From Chloroflexota bacterium (lineage in GTDB: Bacteria > Chloroflexota > Anaerolineae > UBA4142), in NCBI GenBank assembly GCA_016208315.1, contig JACQYF010000075.1, forward strand, positions 1-64,000: DNA of 64,000 bases. The letters are read 5' to 3'. Numbering within the stretch: position 1 is the first letter of the stretch; the number at the start of each line of letters is the position of its first letter. The notes under the pieces were generated by a model. That model saw only the letters and a list, made by a program, of their open reading frames with translations, ran no database searches and was not told the origin of the DNA. This document shows, in pieces, positions 51,230 to 59,799 of the stretch. The position numbers and the translations under genes were made by a program.

Positions 51230-52657
51230 TCAAGCGAACTCGATTTGGTTTGGCCCGCCGCGCCGTGCGGCGCGTTGGGCGGTCTGCGCGAGATCGAGCA
51301 AGTCGTAGACGGAGGCGCACCCTTCACGCGGATAAGCGCACGCGCCGAATGAAGCCGTCACGCGCACGGGGCCGCTCGCGTCGGCCAAGTCCAGCGAGCT
51401 GACGGCGACGCGCAGCCGTTCGGCCGCGCCGCGCGCGCCCGCGTGATCGGTCATGATGAGCAGCACCGCCAGCGCGTCCTCTTCATAGCGCGCGAGCAGA
51501 TCAAAGGCGCGGACCGTGCTGCGACACGCGCCGGCGACACGTTGCAGCACGTCATCGCCAAAGGGACGGCCGTACTTTCGATTGATCTCGCCCATCCCGT
51601 CAATGTCCAGGACGATCGCGGCGAGCGCTTGATCGAACCGCCAACTGCGCCGAAATTCGCGGTCGGCGATTTCCAGAAAGGCCGCGCGCTTTAAGGTCAA
51701 AGTCAGAGGGTCGGTGGGGGAGAGCCGTTCGTTTTCATCCGCGAGCCGGGCCATTTCCAGCGCGATCGCACCCTGCGCGGCCAGCGATTCAAAGAGCGCG
51801 ACGTGGTCCGGGCGCATCGTCAGTTGACGTATCGGGTAAACGACCAGCACACCGCGAAGCTGATCGCGCGCGAGCAAGGGCGTGCCGATGAAACGGCTGG
51901 TGGACGTCGCGTCCTGGAGCGTCTTGCGCTCCGTGGCAACGCGCCAAGCAAACGCGTCGCCGATGGATTGGACATAGTCGGACGCCGCCGCGCTGGTGTC
52001 CGTGTATCCGTGTGCCGCATAAAGCTGCAAGCCGACCGGCGCGTGCGAGAGGAGCACCACCGCGTGCGACGCGTCGAAAAGCGCGGCGCTCGACTGCATA
52101 AGCGCCTCCAGCGTTGCGGACAATGGTTTACCGGCGCAAATGGAATCCGTCAGGCCCCGCAGGGCCGCCCAGGCCGCCGGCTCGTCCGTGTCGCGCGCGG
52201 CGACAAGGGGCAATGGCTCGACCGGAATTTGCGCGTGGTCCGTCTCTCCTTTCGCCGCGAGGCGGCGAAGCTGCTGCAGCTCCACGGCGCGTTCGACGGT
52301 GTGCGTGAGCAGGCGGAGGTCCTCCAGCGGTCGCAGCAGATAGGCGAACGCGCCGTCGCGCAGCCCGAGCGCAGCAGAGCCGATGGAGGCCGGTTCGGCG
52401 ATAAGGATGATTTGAGTCTCGGGGCTGATGGCGCGAATCTCGCGCAGCACTTCCAAGCCATCGCGACGCGGCATGAGAATGGCGGTGATCACCACGTCGA
52501 ACTCGGCGGGCGAAAAACGGGCGAGCGCGTCCGCGCCATCCGCGACCGGCTCGACGGTAAAACCCATTCGCTCCAATGCCCGTCGTGCCGCGGCGCGCAA
52601 CCGTGCATCAGCGTCGGCGAGGAGAATGTGAATCTCCGAGTTCGGTTTGGATGACAT
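51230..52657 (-). CDS. Degenerate REC-GAF-GGDEF protein
   Basis: 475 residues; ATG at 52657. The N-terminal receiver fold keeps LLADADARLRAAARRALE but reads VVITAILMPRRDG, with Ala where the phospho-acceptor Asp should be. A GAF domain spans about 150-310. The C-terminal diguanylate-cyclase fold (DPLTLTLKRAAFLEIADREF, DIDGMGEINRKYGRPFGDDVLQRVA) has YEEDA in place of GGDEF. Neither phosphorylation nor c-di-GMP synthesis looks possible; a binding or scaffolding role is likely. First gene of the signalling operon. Confidence 0.8.
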   Translation of the reverse strand: MSSKPNSEIHILLADADARLRAAARRALERMGFTVEPVADGADALARFSPAEFDVVITAILMPRRDGLEVLREIRAISPETQIILIAEPASIGSAALGLRDGAFAYLLRPLEDLRLLTHTVERAVELQQLRRLAAKGETDHAQIPVEPLPLVAARDTDEPAAWAALRGLTDSICAGKPLSATLEALMQSSAALFDASHAVVLLSHAPVGLQLYAAHGYTDTSAAASDYVQSIGDAFAWRVATERKTLQDATSTSRFIGTPLLARDQLRGVLVVYPIRQLTMRPDHVALFESLAAQGAIALEMARLADENERLSPTDPLTLTLKRAAFLEIADREFRRSWRFDQALAAIVLDIDGMGEINRKYGRPFGDDVLQRVAGACRSTVRAFDLLARYEEDALAVLLIMTDHAGARGAAERLRVAVSSLDLADASGPVRVTASFGACAYPREGCASVYDLLDLAQTAQRAARRGGPNQIEFA

Positions 52658-52665
52658 GAGGGTGA

Positions 52666-52747
52666 CTCGATTATGCATCGAGGTTACTTCGACTATGCAT
52701 CGAGTTGGCTCGATTATGAATCGAGGCAACCTCGATTATACATCAAA
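52666..52747. promoter_or_regulatory. Four-copy palindromic operator-like array
   Basis: Four 17-bp units starting at 52666, 52688, 52709 and 52731: CTCGATTATGCATCGAG, TTCGACTATGCATCGAG, CTCGATTATGAATCGAG and the diverged CTCGATTATACATCAAA. Each of the first three is a CTCGAT-N5-ATCGAG-type dyad. The 21-22-bp period is two helical turns, placing all sites on one face of the DNA. The array ends 9 bp before the start codon of the signalling operon. Confidence 0.8.
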
Positions 52748-52849
52748 ACGCGCGGAGCGCAAAGAGCAAGCGCGAGCCGTTTTCCCCGCGCGTTCGGTCC
52801 GGCGAAACCTGATAGAAAGAATACTCGGTCCAAACTGCCCAAACGAGTG

Positions 52850-52879
52850 TTGACAACCCATCTCGGTTTCTGCTATACT
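52850..52879 (+). promoter_or_regulatory. Promoter of the LIV-type transporter operon
   Basis: TTGACA (52850-52855), 18 bp, TATACT (52874-52879) in TGCTATACT (extended -10). Start near 52886, giving a leader of about 175 nt. Confidence 0.85.
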
Positions 52880-52886
52880 GCCCCGC

Positions 52887-53045
52887 GTGGTGGGACAGCT
52901 TGTATCCTTCAAGTTGTCCTAAAGTCGCATCCGAGAGGGGGTGATGACTCTTCGTCCTTGTTTCCGCAATGAACGCGGATAACGGGTAAAGGACCTCAGC
53001 AAGAGCCGACGCATCGTTCGGGATGACGAACACGGCTATTATTTG
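52887..53045 (+). promoter_or_regulatory. Structured leader RNA of the transporter operon (candidate)
   Basis: Three helices can be drawn: GGACAGCTTG/CAAGTTGTCC (about 52894-52920), GTCCTT/AAGGAC (52954-52959 with 52989-52994) enclosing TCCGC/GCGGA (52963-52979), and GTTCG-GGATGA-CGAAC (53016-53031). It matches no riboswitch class I know. It lies between the promoter and GGAGGAGAGG of the first gene. Confidence 0.45.
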
Positions 53046-53062
53046 TTCTGAAGGAGGAGAGG

Positions 53063-54313
53063 ATGTCAAACGATCGCATGACGCGACGCGACTTTATCAA
53101 GACGATGGCGGTGGGCGCGGGCGCCTTAACCGTCGGCCCCCTGTTACAGGCCTGTGCCGCGCCGGCGCCGGCTGTCGCGCCCAGTGTGCCCTTTAAGATC
53201 GGCTCGATCTTGCCCTACACCAAAGTGTACGCCGCTTTGGGCGAAAGCATCACGAATGGCATGACGCTCTATTTTGAGAGCGTAAATTCCGTCGCCGGTG
53301 GGCGCAAGATCGAGTGGGTGAAGGAAGACGAAGAGAACGACGCCCAGATCTCTTTGCGCAAGCTCACCAAGTTGATCGAGCAAGACAAGGTGGACCTCTT
53401 CACGGGCATCGTGAGCACGGCCGTAGTTTACGCGCTGCGCGATCCGCTGCACGAAGCCAAGATGGTCTCGCTGATTTCCAACGCGGGCGGAAATCTGTTG
53501 ACGCGCAAGGGCGAAAAAGGCGCGGCTAAGGGGCGCTTCAGTCCCTATATCTTCCGCTCTTCGTTTTCTTCTTACCAGATCAGTTATCCCCTCGGCGAGT
53601 GGGTTGCCAAAAACGTTTCGAAAAAAGTGGCGATCTGCGCGTCCAATTATGGCTTTGGCACCGAGAGCGCGGCGGATTTCAAGGCGACCTTCACGGCCGC
53701 CGGCGGCACGGTGATGGGCAACGATGTCTTGCCGCCCCTCGGCACCAACGACTTTTCGGCCTTTCTGCCTCAGCTCGCGGCCACGAAAGCCGAAGCGGTG
53801 TACAGCTTTTTCTCCGGCTCCGACGCGCTGAACTATGTCAAACAGTTCGAGCAATTCGGCTTGAGCAAAGACATGAAGATCGTCGGCGCGGGCTTCCTCA
53901 CGGAAACGGACGTGTTGCCCGATCAGGGTAAAGCCGCGCTCGGCGCGTACACCTCGCTGCACTGGTCCACGGCCCTTGAGAACGCGACGAACAAGAAATT
54001 CATGGAAGATTACGCCAAGCGGTTCCCCGGCAAAACGGTGGACGTGTTTGCCATGCAGGGCTATGATTCCGCGCGCGTGATCGTCGAGGCGCTGAACAAG
54101 GTCAAGGGCGACACCTCGAACAAGGACGCTTTCATGGACGCCATCCGCGGCGTCTCGTTCGACAGTCCCCGCGGCCGGTTCACTTTCGACCCGAAGACGC
54201 AGAATGTCGTGAACCAGATCTATTTCCGCCAAGTCAAGGACAACGGCGGCAAGCTCGAAAACTCGATCATTGGCAAGACCGACGCGCCGATCTCAGACCC
54301 AGAAAACATGTAG
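53063..54313 (+). CDS. Branched-chain-amino-acid-type ABC transporter binding lipoprotein
   Basis: 416 residues; ATG at 53063 after GGAGGAGAGG. Twin-arginine signal (MTRRDFIKTMAVGAGALTVG) combined with a lipobox (LLQAC), so it is exported folded and lipid-anchored. Then a Peripla_BP_6 domain: FKIGSILPYTKVYAALGESITNG and two alpha/beta lobes. Family members bind branched-chain amino acids, amides, urea or aromatic acids. Linked paa genes suggest an aromatic acid, by inference only. Confidence 0.85.
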   Translation: MSNDRMTRRDFIKTMAVGAGALTVGPLLQACAAPAPAVAPSVPFKIGSILPYTKVYAALGESITNGMTLYFESVNSVAGGRKIEWVKEDEENDAQISLRKLTKLIEQDKVDLFTGIVSTAVVYALRDPLHEAKMVSLISNAGGNLLTRKGEKGAAKGRFSPYIFRSSFSSYQISYPLGEWVAKNVSKKVAICASNYGFGTESAADFKATFTAAGGTVMGNDVLPPLGTNDFSAFLPQLAATKAEAVYSFFSGSDALNYVKQFEQFGLSKDMKIVGAGFLTETDVLPDQGKAALGAYTSLHWSTALENATNKKFMEDYAKRFPGKTVDVFAMQGYDSARVIVEALNKVKGDTSNKDAFMDAIRGVSFDSPRGRFTFDPKTQNVVNQIYFRQVKDNGGKLENSIIGKTDAPISDPENM

Positions 54314-54327
54314 CAGAACGGGCGACC

Positions 54328-54385
54328 ATTTCCCTCATTTCCGTTATTTCCTGATTGCCCTGGAAATGAAGGAAATGAGGGAAAT
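54328..54385. repeat. Long hairpin between binding-protein and permease genes
   Basis: ATTTCCCTCATTTCC...TTATTTCC pairs with GGAAATGAA...GGAAATGAGGGAAAT around a TGATTGCCCT loop, about 24 bp. It begins 14 nt after the stop of the binding-protein gene and could lower permease expression or protect the upstream message. Confidence 0.8.
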
Positions 54386-54409
54386 CACGGTTGCCTGACG
54401 ATTCATTCA

Positions 54410-55291
54410 ATGGCGAATCTTACTCTCGAGTTGTTTCTCGTACAGTTCTTGAATGGCCTCGCTTCCGGTGTTTTGCTTTTCCTTCTGGCGGCGGGGCTTT
54501 CTATTATTTTCGGCATGATGGATGTCATGAATCTCGCGCATGGTTCATTCTACATGCTGGGCGCGTACGTCGGTTACGCGATCTTTCGCGCCACCCAAAA
54601 TTTCTGGCTGTCCCTGTTGATCGCGCCCATAGTCGTCGGCGTGGTTGGGTTGGTCAGCGAACGGCTTCTGCTGCGTCCACTCAAAGGGCGCGGACATCTC
54701 GACCAGGTCTTGCTGACGTTTGGCTTGGCGCTGGTCATCGCCGATTTCGTGCGCGCGGTCCCGGGCTGGGGCGGCGACGTGCATGCGCTTCCGCCTCCGC
54801 CGGAGCTGGCCGCTTCGATTCCGTTTGGCAGCCGGCAGTACCCGATCTACCGCTTGTTCAGCATCGGCGTCGGTTTGATTCTGGCGGCTCTGCTGGGCCT
54901 CGTCATCAGCCGCACGCAAATCGGCGCGATCGTACGTGCGGGCGTCGCGGATGCGGAGATGGTCGGCGGCCTGGGCATCAACATCTCTCTGGTTTTCTCG
55001 ATTGTGTTCGCAGTGGGGGTGGCGCTGGCGGCTTTTGGCGGGGTGATGACCGCGCCGGTGGTCAGTCTCGAACCGGGGATGGACGCGCGGACGCTGATCC
55101 AGGCGCTCATCGTCGTGGTGGTGGGCGGCTTGGGGACACTGCGCGGCGCGTTTTGGGGCAGTTTGCTGATCGGCGAAGCGGACAACTTTGGCCGCGCGCT
55201 CTTGCCGGACTATGCGCTCTTTTCGATCTACGTCATCATGGCCGCGGTGCTGTTACTGCGACCGGCGGGATTGTTTGGACGGAAAACCTAG
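54410..55291 (+). CDS. livH: LIV-type ABC transporter permease 1 (LivH family)
   Basis: 293 residues; ATG at 54410. About eight membrane helices with AAGLSIIFGMMDVMNLAHGSFYMLGAY near the N-terminus (residues 27-53) and TLIQALIVVVVGGLGTLRGAFWGSL near the C-terminus, both family hallmarks. Inner-membrane pore half; pairs with the LivM-like protein encoded next. Confidence 0.9.
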   Translation: MANLTLELFLVQFLNGLASGVLLFLLAAGLSIIFGMMDVMNLAHGSFYMLGAYVGYAIFRATQNFWLSLLIAPIVVGVVGLVSERLLLRPLKGRGHLDQVLLTFGLALVIADFVRAVPGWGGDVHALPPPPELAASIPFGSRQYPIYRLFSIGVGLILAALLGLVISRTQIGAIVRAGVADAEMVGGLGINISLVFSIVFAVGVALAAFGGVMTAPVVSLEPGMDARTLIQALIVVVVGGLGTLRGAFWGSLLIGEADNFGRALLPDYALFSIYVIMAAVLLLRPAGLFGRKT

Positions 55292-55292
55292 C

Positions 55293-56294
55293 ATGCCGCG
55301 CCTAAACCCCGTTCGAGTCATTGCCCTCGCGATGGGCATTTTGTTTGTCATCCTGCCCTTTGCCGCGGAAAGTTTCATCGTCAAGACCGTGACCGAAGTC
55401 TTGATCTTTGGCATCTTCGCCATGAGTCTCGATTTGCTCGTCGGTTACACCGGGCTGGTGTCGTTCGGGCATGCCGCCTTCTTCGGCATCGGGGCTTATG
55501 CCGCGGGATACCTCGCGCTCAATCTCTCGCCCAACCTCTTGATCACTATGCCGCTCGCCTTGCTGGTGGTGGCCGGCGCGGCGGTCGTCATCGGCTTTTT
55601 CTCGATCCGCGTCTCGGGCGTCTACTTTTTGATGCTCACGCTCGCGTTCAGCCAGATGGTCTATGCGATCGCGGACCGGTGGACCGACGTGACCGGCGGA
55701 TCGAACGGACTGGCGGGCATCCCGCGACCGCGCGTCGAGGTCTTGGCGTTTCAACTTGTCTTTGAAGACGCGACGGCGCGCTATTTTCTCGTGCTCGCGG
55801 TTTTCCTGCTCGCCTACGCGGCCCTGCGTTGGATCGTACGCTCGCAGTTCGGACACGCCCTGGTCGGGATTCGCGAGAACGAAACGCGTTTGCGCGCGGT
55901 CGGCTATAACACGACGCGTTTCAAACTGACGGCATTCGTGATCGCCGGAGTTTTCGCCGGGATCGCGGGCGTGCTCTACGCCGGGTTCAATCGCTTTGTC
56001 TCCACCAACGAATTGTATTGGACGGCCTCCGGCCAAGTCCTGATCATGGTGATTATTGGCGGGGCCGGAACTTTGGTCGGCCCCGCGTTGGGCGCGGCGT
56101 TCATCCTCATTCTGCAGAACATCGTCTCTTCTTCGACCGACCGGTGGCCGACGATCATGGGGTTGATCTTTATTTTCTTTGTCTTTGCGGCGCGCCACGG
56201 AGTCATGGGCCTGGTACGCGGTTGGGCAGCCGATGGCCGCGTGCGCATTGGCAGGCCGCAAAAGGCGGAGAGCAATGGACCTTCTGCGAGTTGA
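55293..56294 (+). CDS. livM: LIV-type ABC transporter permease 2 (LivM family)
   Basis: 333 residues; ATG at 55293, one base after the livH stop. Hallmarks: FAMSLDLLVGYTGLVSFGHAAFFGIGAY (residues 44-71), LVGIRENETRLRAVGYNTTRFKL (cytoplasmic loop for the ATPase) and MVIIGGAGTLVGPALGA. About nine membrane segments. Its 3' end overlaps livG by 20 nt. Confidence 0.9.
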   Translation: MPRLNPVRVIALAMGILFVILPFAAESFIVKTVTEVLIFGIFAMSLDLLVGYTGLVSFGHAAFFGIGAYAAGYLALNLSPNLLITMPLALLVVAGAAVVIGFFSIRVSGVYFLMLTLAFSQMVYAIADRWTDVTGGSNGLAGIPRPRVEVLAFQLVFEDATARYFLVLAVFLLAYAALRWIVRSQFGHALVGIRENETRLRAVGYNTTRFKLTAFVIAGVFAGIAGVLYAGFNRFVSTNELYWTASGQVLIMVIIGGAGTLVGPALGAAFILILQNIVSSSTDRWPTIMGLIFIFFVFAARHGVMGLVRGWAADGRVRIGRPQKAESNGPSAS

Positions 56295-57057
56295 AAAGCT
56301 CCACAAGCACTTTGGCGGGCTGACGGCGGTGAACGGCGTGTCGTTCAGCGTCGCGCCAGGCGAACGCCGCGCGATCATCGGTCCGAATGGCGCCGGCAAG
56401 ACGACGCTCTTTAATCTCCTCAGCGGCGAACTGCCGGCGAGCAGCGGCCACGTTTACTATGAAGGCGAGGACATTACCGCGCGGCGGCCGTATCAGCGCG
56501 CGCGTCTGGGGATGGCGCGCACCTTTCAACGCAACAATCTCTTTCTGGGGTTGAGCGTTTGGGAAAACGTGCGGCTGGCGGGGCATCCGGTGAAAGGCAT
56601 CGGTCTGCCCGCGTTTGCCCCCGCCGAATCTACGCGTGCTGATATTGTCGAAGAAAGCTTGAGCCGAGTTGGCCTGATCGAACAACGCCACGCGGTGGCG
56701 CGCCATCTGTCGTATGGCGAGCAGCGGCAATTGGAGGTCGCGATCGCGCTTGCGACGCAACCCAAGCTTCTGCTCCTCGACGAACCGGCGGCCGGCATGT
56801 CGCCCGCGGAAACGAATCGCTTGATGGCGACCTTGCGCGAGATGCCGCGCACGCTGACGCTCCTCATCATCGAGCATGACATGGACGTGGTGTTCGGTCT
56901 GGCCGAGCGCGTGACGGTGCTCCACTATGGCGAAGTGATCGCGGATGGCAAGGTAGATCAAGTGCGAAACGACCCGCGCGTGCTCGAGGTGTATTTGGGC
57001 ACACGGGGCGATTCAAATCGCAGCAACAACCACACAAAGCCCGCCTTCGCGGGCTAG
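56275..57057 (+). CDS. livG: LIV-type ABC transporter ATPase 1 (LivG family)
   Basis: 260 residues; ATG at 56275. Walker A GPNGAGKTT, the LivG-type GMARTFQRNNLF segment, signature LSYGEQRQLE, Walker B LLLLDEPAAGMSP, and switch His in IIEHDMDVV. The last ~17 residues (SNRSNNHTKPAFAG) and the TAG stop come from the family A repeat at 57007-57111, replacing whatever the native C-terminus was. Confidence 0.9.
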   Translation: MDLLRVEKLHKHFGGLTAVNGVSFSVAPGERRAIIGPNGAGKTTLFNLLSGELPASSGHVYYEGEDITARRPYQRARLGMARTFQRNNLFLGLSVWENVRLAGHPVKGIGLPAFAPAESTRADIVEESLSRVGLIEQRHAVARHLSYGEQRQLEVAIALATQPKLLLLDEPAAGMSPAETNRLMATLREMPRTLTLLIIEHDMDVVFGLAERVTVLHYGEVIADGKVDQVRNDPRVLEVYLGTRGDSNRSNNHTKPAFAG

Positions 57058-57111
57058 TCCCCAGCCGACGGAGGTCGGCTTTGTGTAGTGGTAGCCGCGA
57101 TTTCAATCGCC
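57007..57111. repeat. Nested inverted repeat, family A
   Basis: Outer arms GGGCGATTCAAATCGC...GCGATTTCAATCGCC, inner AAGCCCGCCTTCGCGGGCT and GCCGACGGAGGTCGGC. Overlaps the livG 3' end and ends 14 bp before livF. Partner of 306-416. Confidence 0.85.
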
Positions 57112-57125
57112 TCTGTTGAGGTGTA

Positions 57126-57821
57126 ATGCTCCAAGTCAACCAGATTCACACTTATTACGGCGAGAGCCACATTCTACAGGGTGTATCGCTCCACGTCGAG
57201 CCGGGCGAGGTGGTCTGCTTGCTGGGCCGCAACGGCGCGGGCAAGACGACCACGATTCGCAGCATCATCGGCTTTACGCCGCCGCGCGCCGGCGCCATCG
57301 TTTTCAAAGACCGCGATATCACGCGCTTGTCCTCTGACCGCATCTCCCGGTGCGGCATCGGCCTCGTGCCGCAGGGCCGGCGCATTTTCCCCGATCTCAC
57401 CGTGCGCGAAAATCTTTTGCTCGGCGCTCGAAAGAAGAATGGCGGAGCATGGGATTTGCCGATGGTCTATCAGCAAATGCCGCGCCTACGCGAACGCGAT
57501 CACCATCACGGCGATCAACTCTCCGGCGGCGAGCAACAGATGGCCGCGATCGGGCGCGCGCTCATGTCGAATCCCGATCTGCTGCTGATGGACGAGCCGA
57601 CCGAGGGCCTCGCGCCGCTGATCGTCCGCGAGATCGCGCGGCTGCTGATCGAACTGAAGGCCAAGCGCCAGGCCATTTTGCTCGTCGAGCAAAGTCTGCC
57701 GCTCGCGCTCGAGCTGGCCGACCGGATTTACGTGATGAGTAAAGGCCGCATCGTTTTTGAGGGCACCCCGCACACGCTGTTCGAAAACGAAGAGGTAAAG
57801 AAACAGTACCTGGGACTATAA
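57126..57821 (+). CDS. livF: LIV-type ABC transporter ATPase 2 (LivF family)
   Basis: 231 residues; ATG at 57126. Walker A GRNGAGKTTTIRSI, GLVPQGRRIFPDLTVRENLLLG, signature LSGGEQQMAAIGRAL, Walker B LLLMDEPTEGLAP, switch region LLVEQSL. Typical LivF length. Its TAA is followed directly by a CCTCACCCCCC repeat. Confidence 0.92.
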   Translation: MLQVNQIHTYYGESHILQGVSLHVEPGEVVCLLGRNGAGKTTTIRSIIGFTPPRAGAIVFKDRDITRLSSDRISRCGIGLVPQGRRIFPDLTVRENLLLGARKKNGGAWDLPMVYQQMPRLRERDHHHGDQLSGGEQQMAAIGRALMSNPDLLLMDEPTEGLAPLIVREIARLLIELKAKRQAILLVEQSLPLALELADRIYVMSKGRIVFEGTPHTLFENEEVKKQYLGL

Positions 57822-57915
57822 CCTCACCCCCCTCTCCCCAGCCCCCTCCCCCCTCTCCTGATTTGCAGTTCAAAATCAGGAGAGGGGGGTGGGGGTGCGG
57901 GGGAGGGGGGTGAGG
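57822..57915. repeat. CCTCACCCCCCTC inverted repeat (family J)
   Basis: CCTCACCCCCCTCTCC... opposed by ...GGGAGGGGGGTGAGG, with an inner CTCCTGATTTGCAG/TTCAAAATCAGGAG stem. It starts at the first base after the livF stop and ends just before the next promoter, so it may also terminate the transporter transcript. Confidence 0.85.
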
Positions 57916-57917
57916 CA

Positions 57918-57946
57918 TTGACAACGCCTTGCCCCGCGTGTAGAAT
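57918..57946 (+). promoter_or_regulatory. Promoter of the enoyl-CoA hydratase-paa unit
   Basis: TTGACA (57918-57923), 17 bp, TAGAAT (57941-57946). Start near 57953, about 55 nt before the ATG at 58008. Confidence 0.85.
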
Positions 57947-58007
57947 CACCCCGAAAGTGTTTCCGGCGACGGAATGTGTTCAAAATTCTCCCGTGGAGCC
58001 AGTCAAT

Positions 58008-58790
58008 ATGAGCGACCCGTTTGTCAGCGTCAGCCGCGAAGGCGCCGTTGGCGTCCTCACCCTCGATCGTCCGCCCGCGAACAGTTACGATTTGACGTTT
58101 GTCCGCGAACTGAGCGCGGCGGTGGCCCAAGTCGCAAATGACGAAGGCATCCGCGCCGTCGTCGTCAAGAGCGCGCTCGAGAAATTCTTTAGCGCGGGCG
58201 CCGACATCAAATTCTTCAACTCCGGTACTCTGCAATCGAACATGGATATGATCCGCGCCGAGCATGAGACGCTCGAGCAGATCGCGCGCGTCCCCAAGGT
58301 TTTTATCGCGATGATCGGGGGGCACGCGCTGGGCGGCGGCTTGGAAACCGCGCTGGCGTGCGATTTGCGTTTCTGCGGCGATGGCGATTTCAAGCTCGGC
58401 CTGCCCGAGGTGACGCTCGGCTTGCTCCCCGGCAACGGCGGCACGCAACGCCTCGCGCGTCTGATCGGCAAGAACCGCGCGCTCGATCTGATGATCCAGG
58501 GCCAGCCCGTCACGCCGAATCAAGCCCTCGCGCTCGGCGTTGTGGACCGTGTGTTTCCGCAAGCAGAACTTGCCGCCAAGACGATGGAATACGCGAGCAA
58601 GCTCGCGCACGGCGCATCGTTCGCGATCGGGCGCATCAAGCTGGCGGTGAATCAAGGAACCGAAATGCCGCTCGCCGAAGGACTGGCCTTCGAGCGCATG
58701 GTGATCGAAGAAGTGTTCAAGAGCGAGGACGCGAAAGAAGGGATCACGGCGTTTGTCGAAAAGCGCAAGGCGGCCTTCAAGGGAAAGTAG
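58008..58790 (+). CDS. Enoyl-CoA hydratase/isomerase family protein
   Basis: 260 residues; ATG at 58008 after GGAG. Crotonase motifs: FSAGADIKFF (oxyanion hole), GGHALGGGLETALACDLRF with the first catalytic Glu position, and LPEVTLGLLPGNGGTQRL with the second Glu. In front of paaA it probably acts as PaaF/PaaG in phenylacetate breakdown or in ordinary beta-oxidation. Its TAG stop is the first part of a family H repeat. Confidence 0.85.
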   Translation: MSDPFVSVSREGAVGVLTLDRPPANSYDLTFVRELSAAVAQVANDEGIRAVVVKSALEKFFSAGADIKFFNSGTLQSNMDMIRAEHETLEQIARVPKVFIAMIGGHALGGGLETALACDLRFCGDGDFKLGLPEVTLGLLPGNGGTQRLARLIGKNRALDLMIQGQPVTPNQALALGVVDRVFPQAELAAKTMEYASKLAHGASFAIGRIKLAVNQGTEMPLAEGLAFERMVIEEVFKSEDAKEGITAFVEKRKAAFKGK

Positions 58791-58860
58791 ACATGTACAC
58801 AAGTAAACAGGTGGACATGTGTGGGTGCCTGTATACCTGTTTCCCTGGGTACTTGCTACG
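58788..58860. repeat. ACACAAGTAAACAGGTGG repeat (family H)
   Basis: GTAGACATGTACACAAGTAAACAGG is opposed by CCTGTTTCCCTGGGTACTTGCTAC. It bridges the hydratase stop codon and the paaA ribosome site. Confidence 0.75.
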
Positions 58861-58869
58861 GGAGTTTGC

Positions 58870-59799
58870 ATGAGTCCACACATCAGCGAAGAGGCGCTCA
58901 AGCAGCGACTGTCCAATAAGCAGTTAATCGAGTCCGAAGACCACATGACCGACCAATACAAAGAGGATTTGATTCGCATCCTCACGGTTTCGGCTGACAC
59001 CGAATTGGTCAGCGCGCCCGCGTACTATTACGCTGCGCGCAAAGCGCCTTCGGTCAACGCGATGATTTCCGCGCTGGCGATCATTCAGGACGAAATGGGG
59101 CACGCGCATATCGGCTATCGTCTGCTCCAGGATTTGGGCGTGGACAAAGACCGCCTGGTTTACGAGCGCGAGGCGCGGCAGTTCAAGTATCCCTACGCGT
59201 TCGACGTGCCGCTTGAATCGTGGGAAGAATTGGTCGTCGCGAACGCGTTCTACGATCGCGCGGGTATCACGCTGCTCGGCGACATTTACAAGCATTCCAC
59301 CTACGGCCCGTGGAAGCGCGCGCTCGTCAAGGTGGACAAGGAAGAAACCTTTCACCTGCGGCACGGCGAGATTTGGATGCGCCGCATCGCGCAAGAACCG
59401 GGCGGACGCGAGCGCTTGCAGCAGTGCGTTGACTGGATGTTCCTGCTCACCGTCGAATGGTTCGGCTTGCCGGACGATTTGAAACAGCACACCGGCCAAC
59501 TTTCCTACGGCATCAAGGCCAGTTCGAACGATACGCTGCGGCAGACCTGGATGAAGACCGCGGTGCCGCTCTGCGAGGAATTAGGGCTGAACGTTCCCGC
59601 GCGCTTGGACGAGGAAACGCAGAAATACGTCGTGACCTGTCCGTTCCCCGCGAGTTTCGATGCGAAGAACAAACGCTGGGAACTGGAAAATGGCGCGGTG
59701 ACGTGGCAAGACGTGATGAAACGCTGGAAGGCACGCGGGCCGATGAACGAGTATTACGTGGAGCGGATACAGCGCGGGTTTAGGGAAATGAATGTCTGA
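58870..59799 (+). CDS. paaA: Phenylacetyl-CoA 1,2-epoxidase catalytic subunit PaaA
   Basis: 309 residues; ATG at 58870 after GGGAG. Ferritin-like di-iron protein with helix motifs DEMGHAHIGYRLL and DKEETFHLRHGEIWM giving ExxH pairs. It opens SPHISEEALKQRLSNKQLIES like PaaA. It uses O2 to epoxidise the ring of phenylacetyl-CoA with PaaC and PaaB. The overlap with the next gene shows coupled translation. The electron-donor gene paaE is not in the window. Confidence 0.88.
   Translation: MSPHISEEALKQRLSNKQLIESEDHMTDQYKEDLIRILTVSADTELVSAPAYYYAARKAPSVNAMISALAIIQDEMGHAHIGYRLLQDLGVDKDRLVYEREARQFKYPYAFDVPLESWEELVVANAFYDRAGITLLGDIYKHSTYGPWKRALVKVDKEETFHLRHGEIWMRRIAQEPGGRERLQQCVDWMFLLTVEWFGLPDDLKQHTGQLSYGIKASSNDTLRQTWMKTAVPLCEELGLNVPARLDEETQKYVVTCPFPASFDAKNKRWELENGAVTWQDVMKRWKARGPMNEYYVERIQRGFREMNV

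Noticed and set aside
52666-52747. CRISPR array
   Set aside because: Units are palindromic 17-mers with 4-5-bp gaps, far too short for spacers, and no cas gene is present.
54391-55305. 304-codon frame overlapping livH
   Set aside because: Out of frame with the clear LivH permease and full of Arg/Gly codon shadows.
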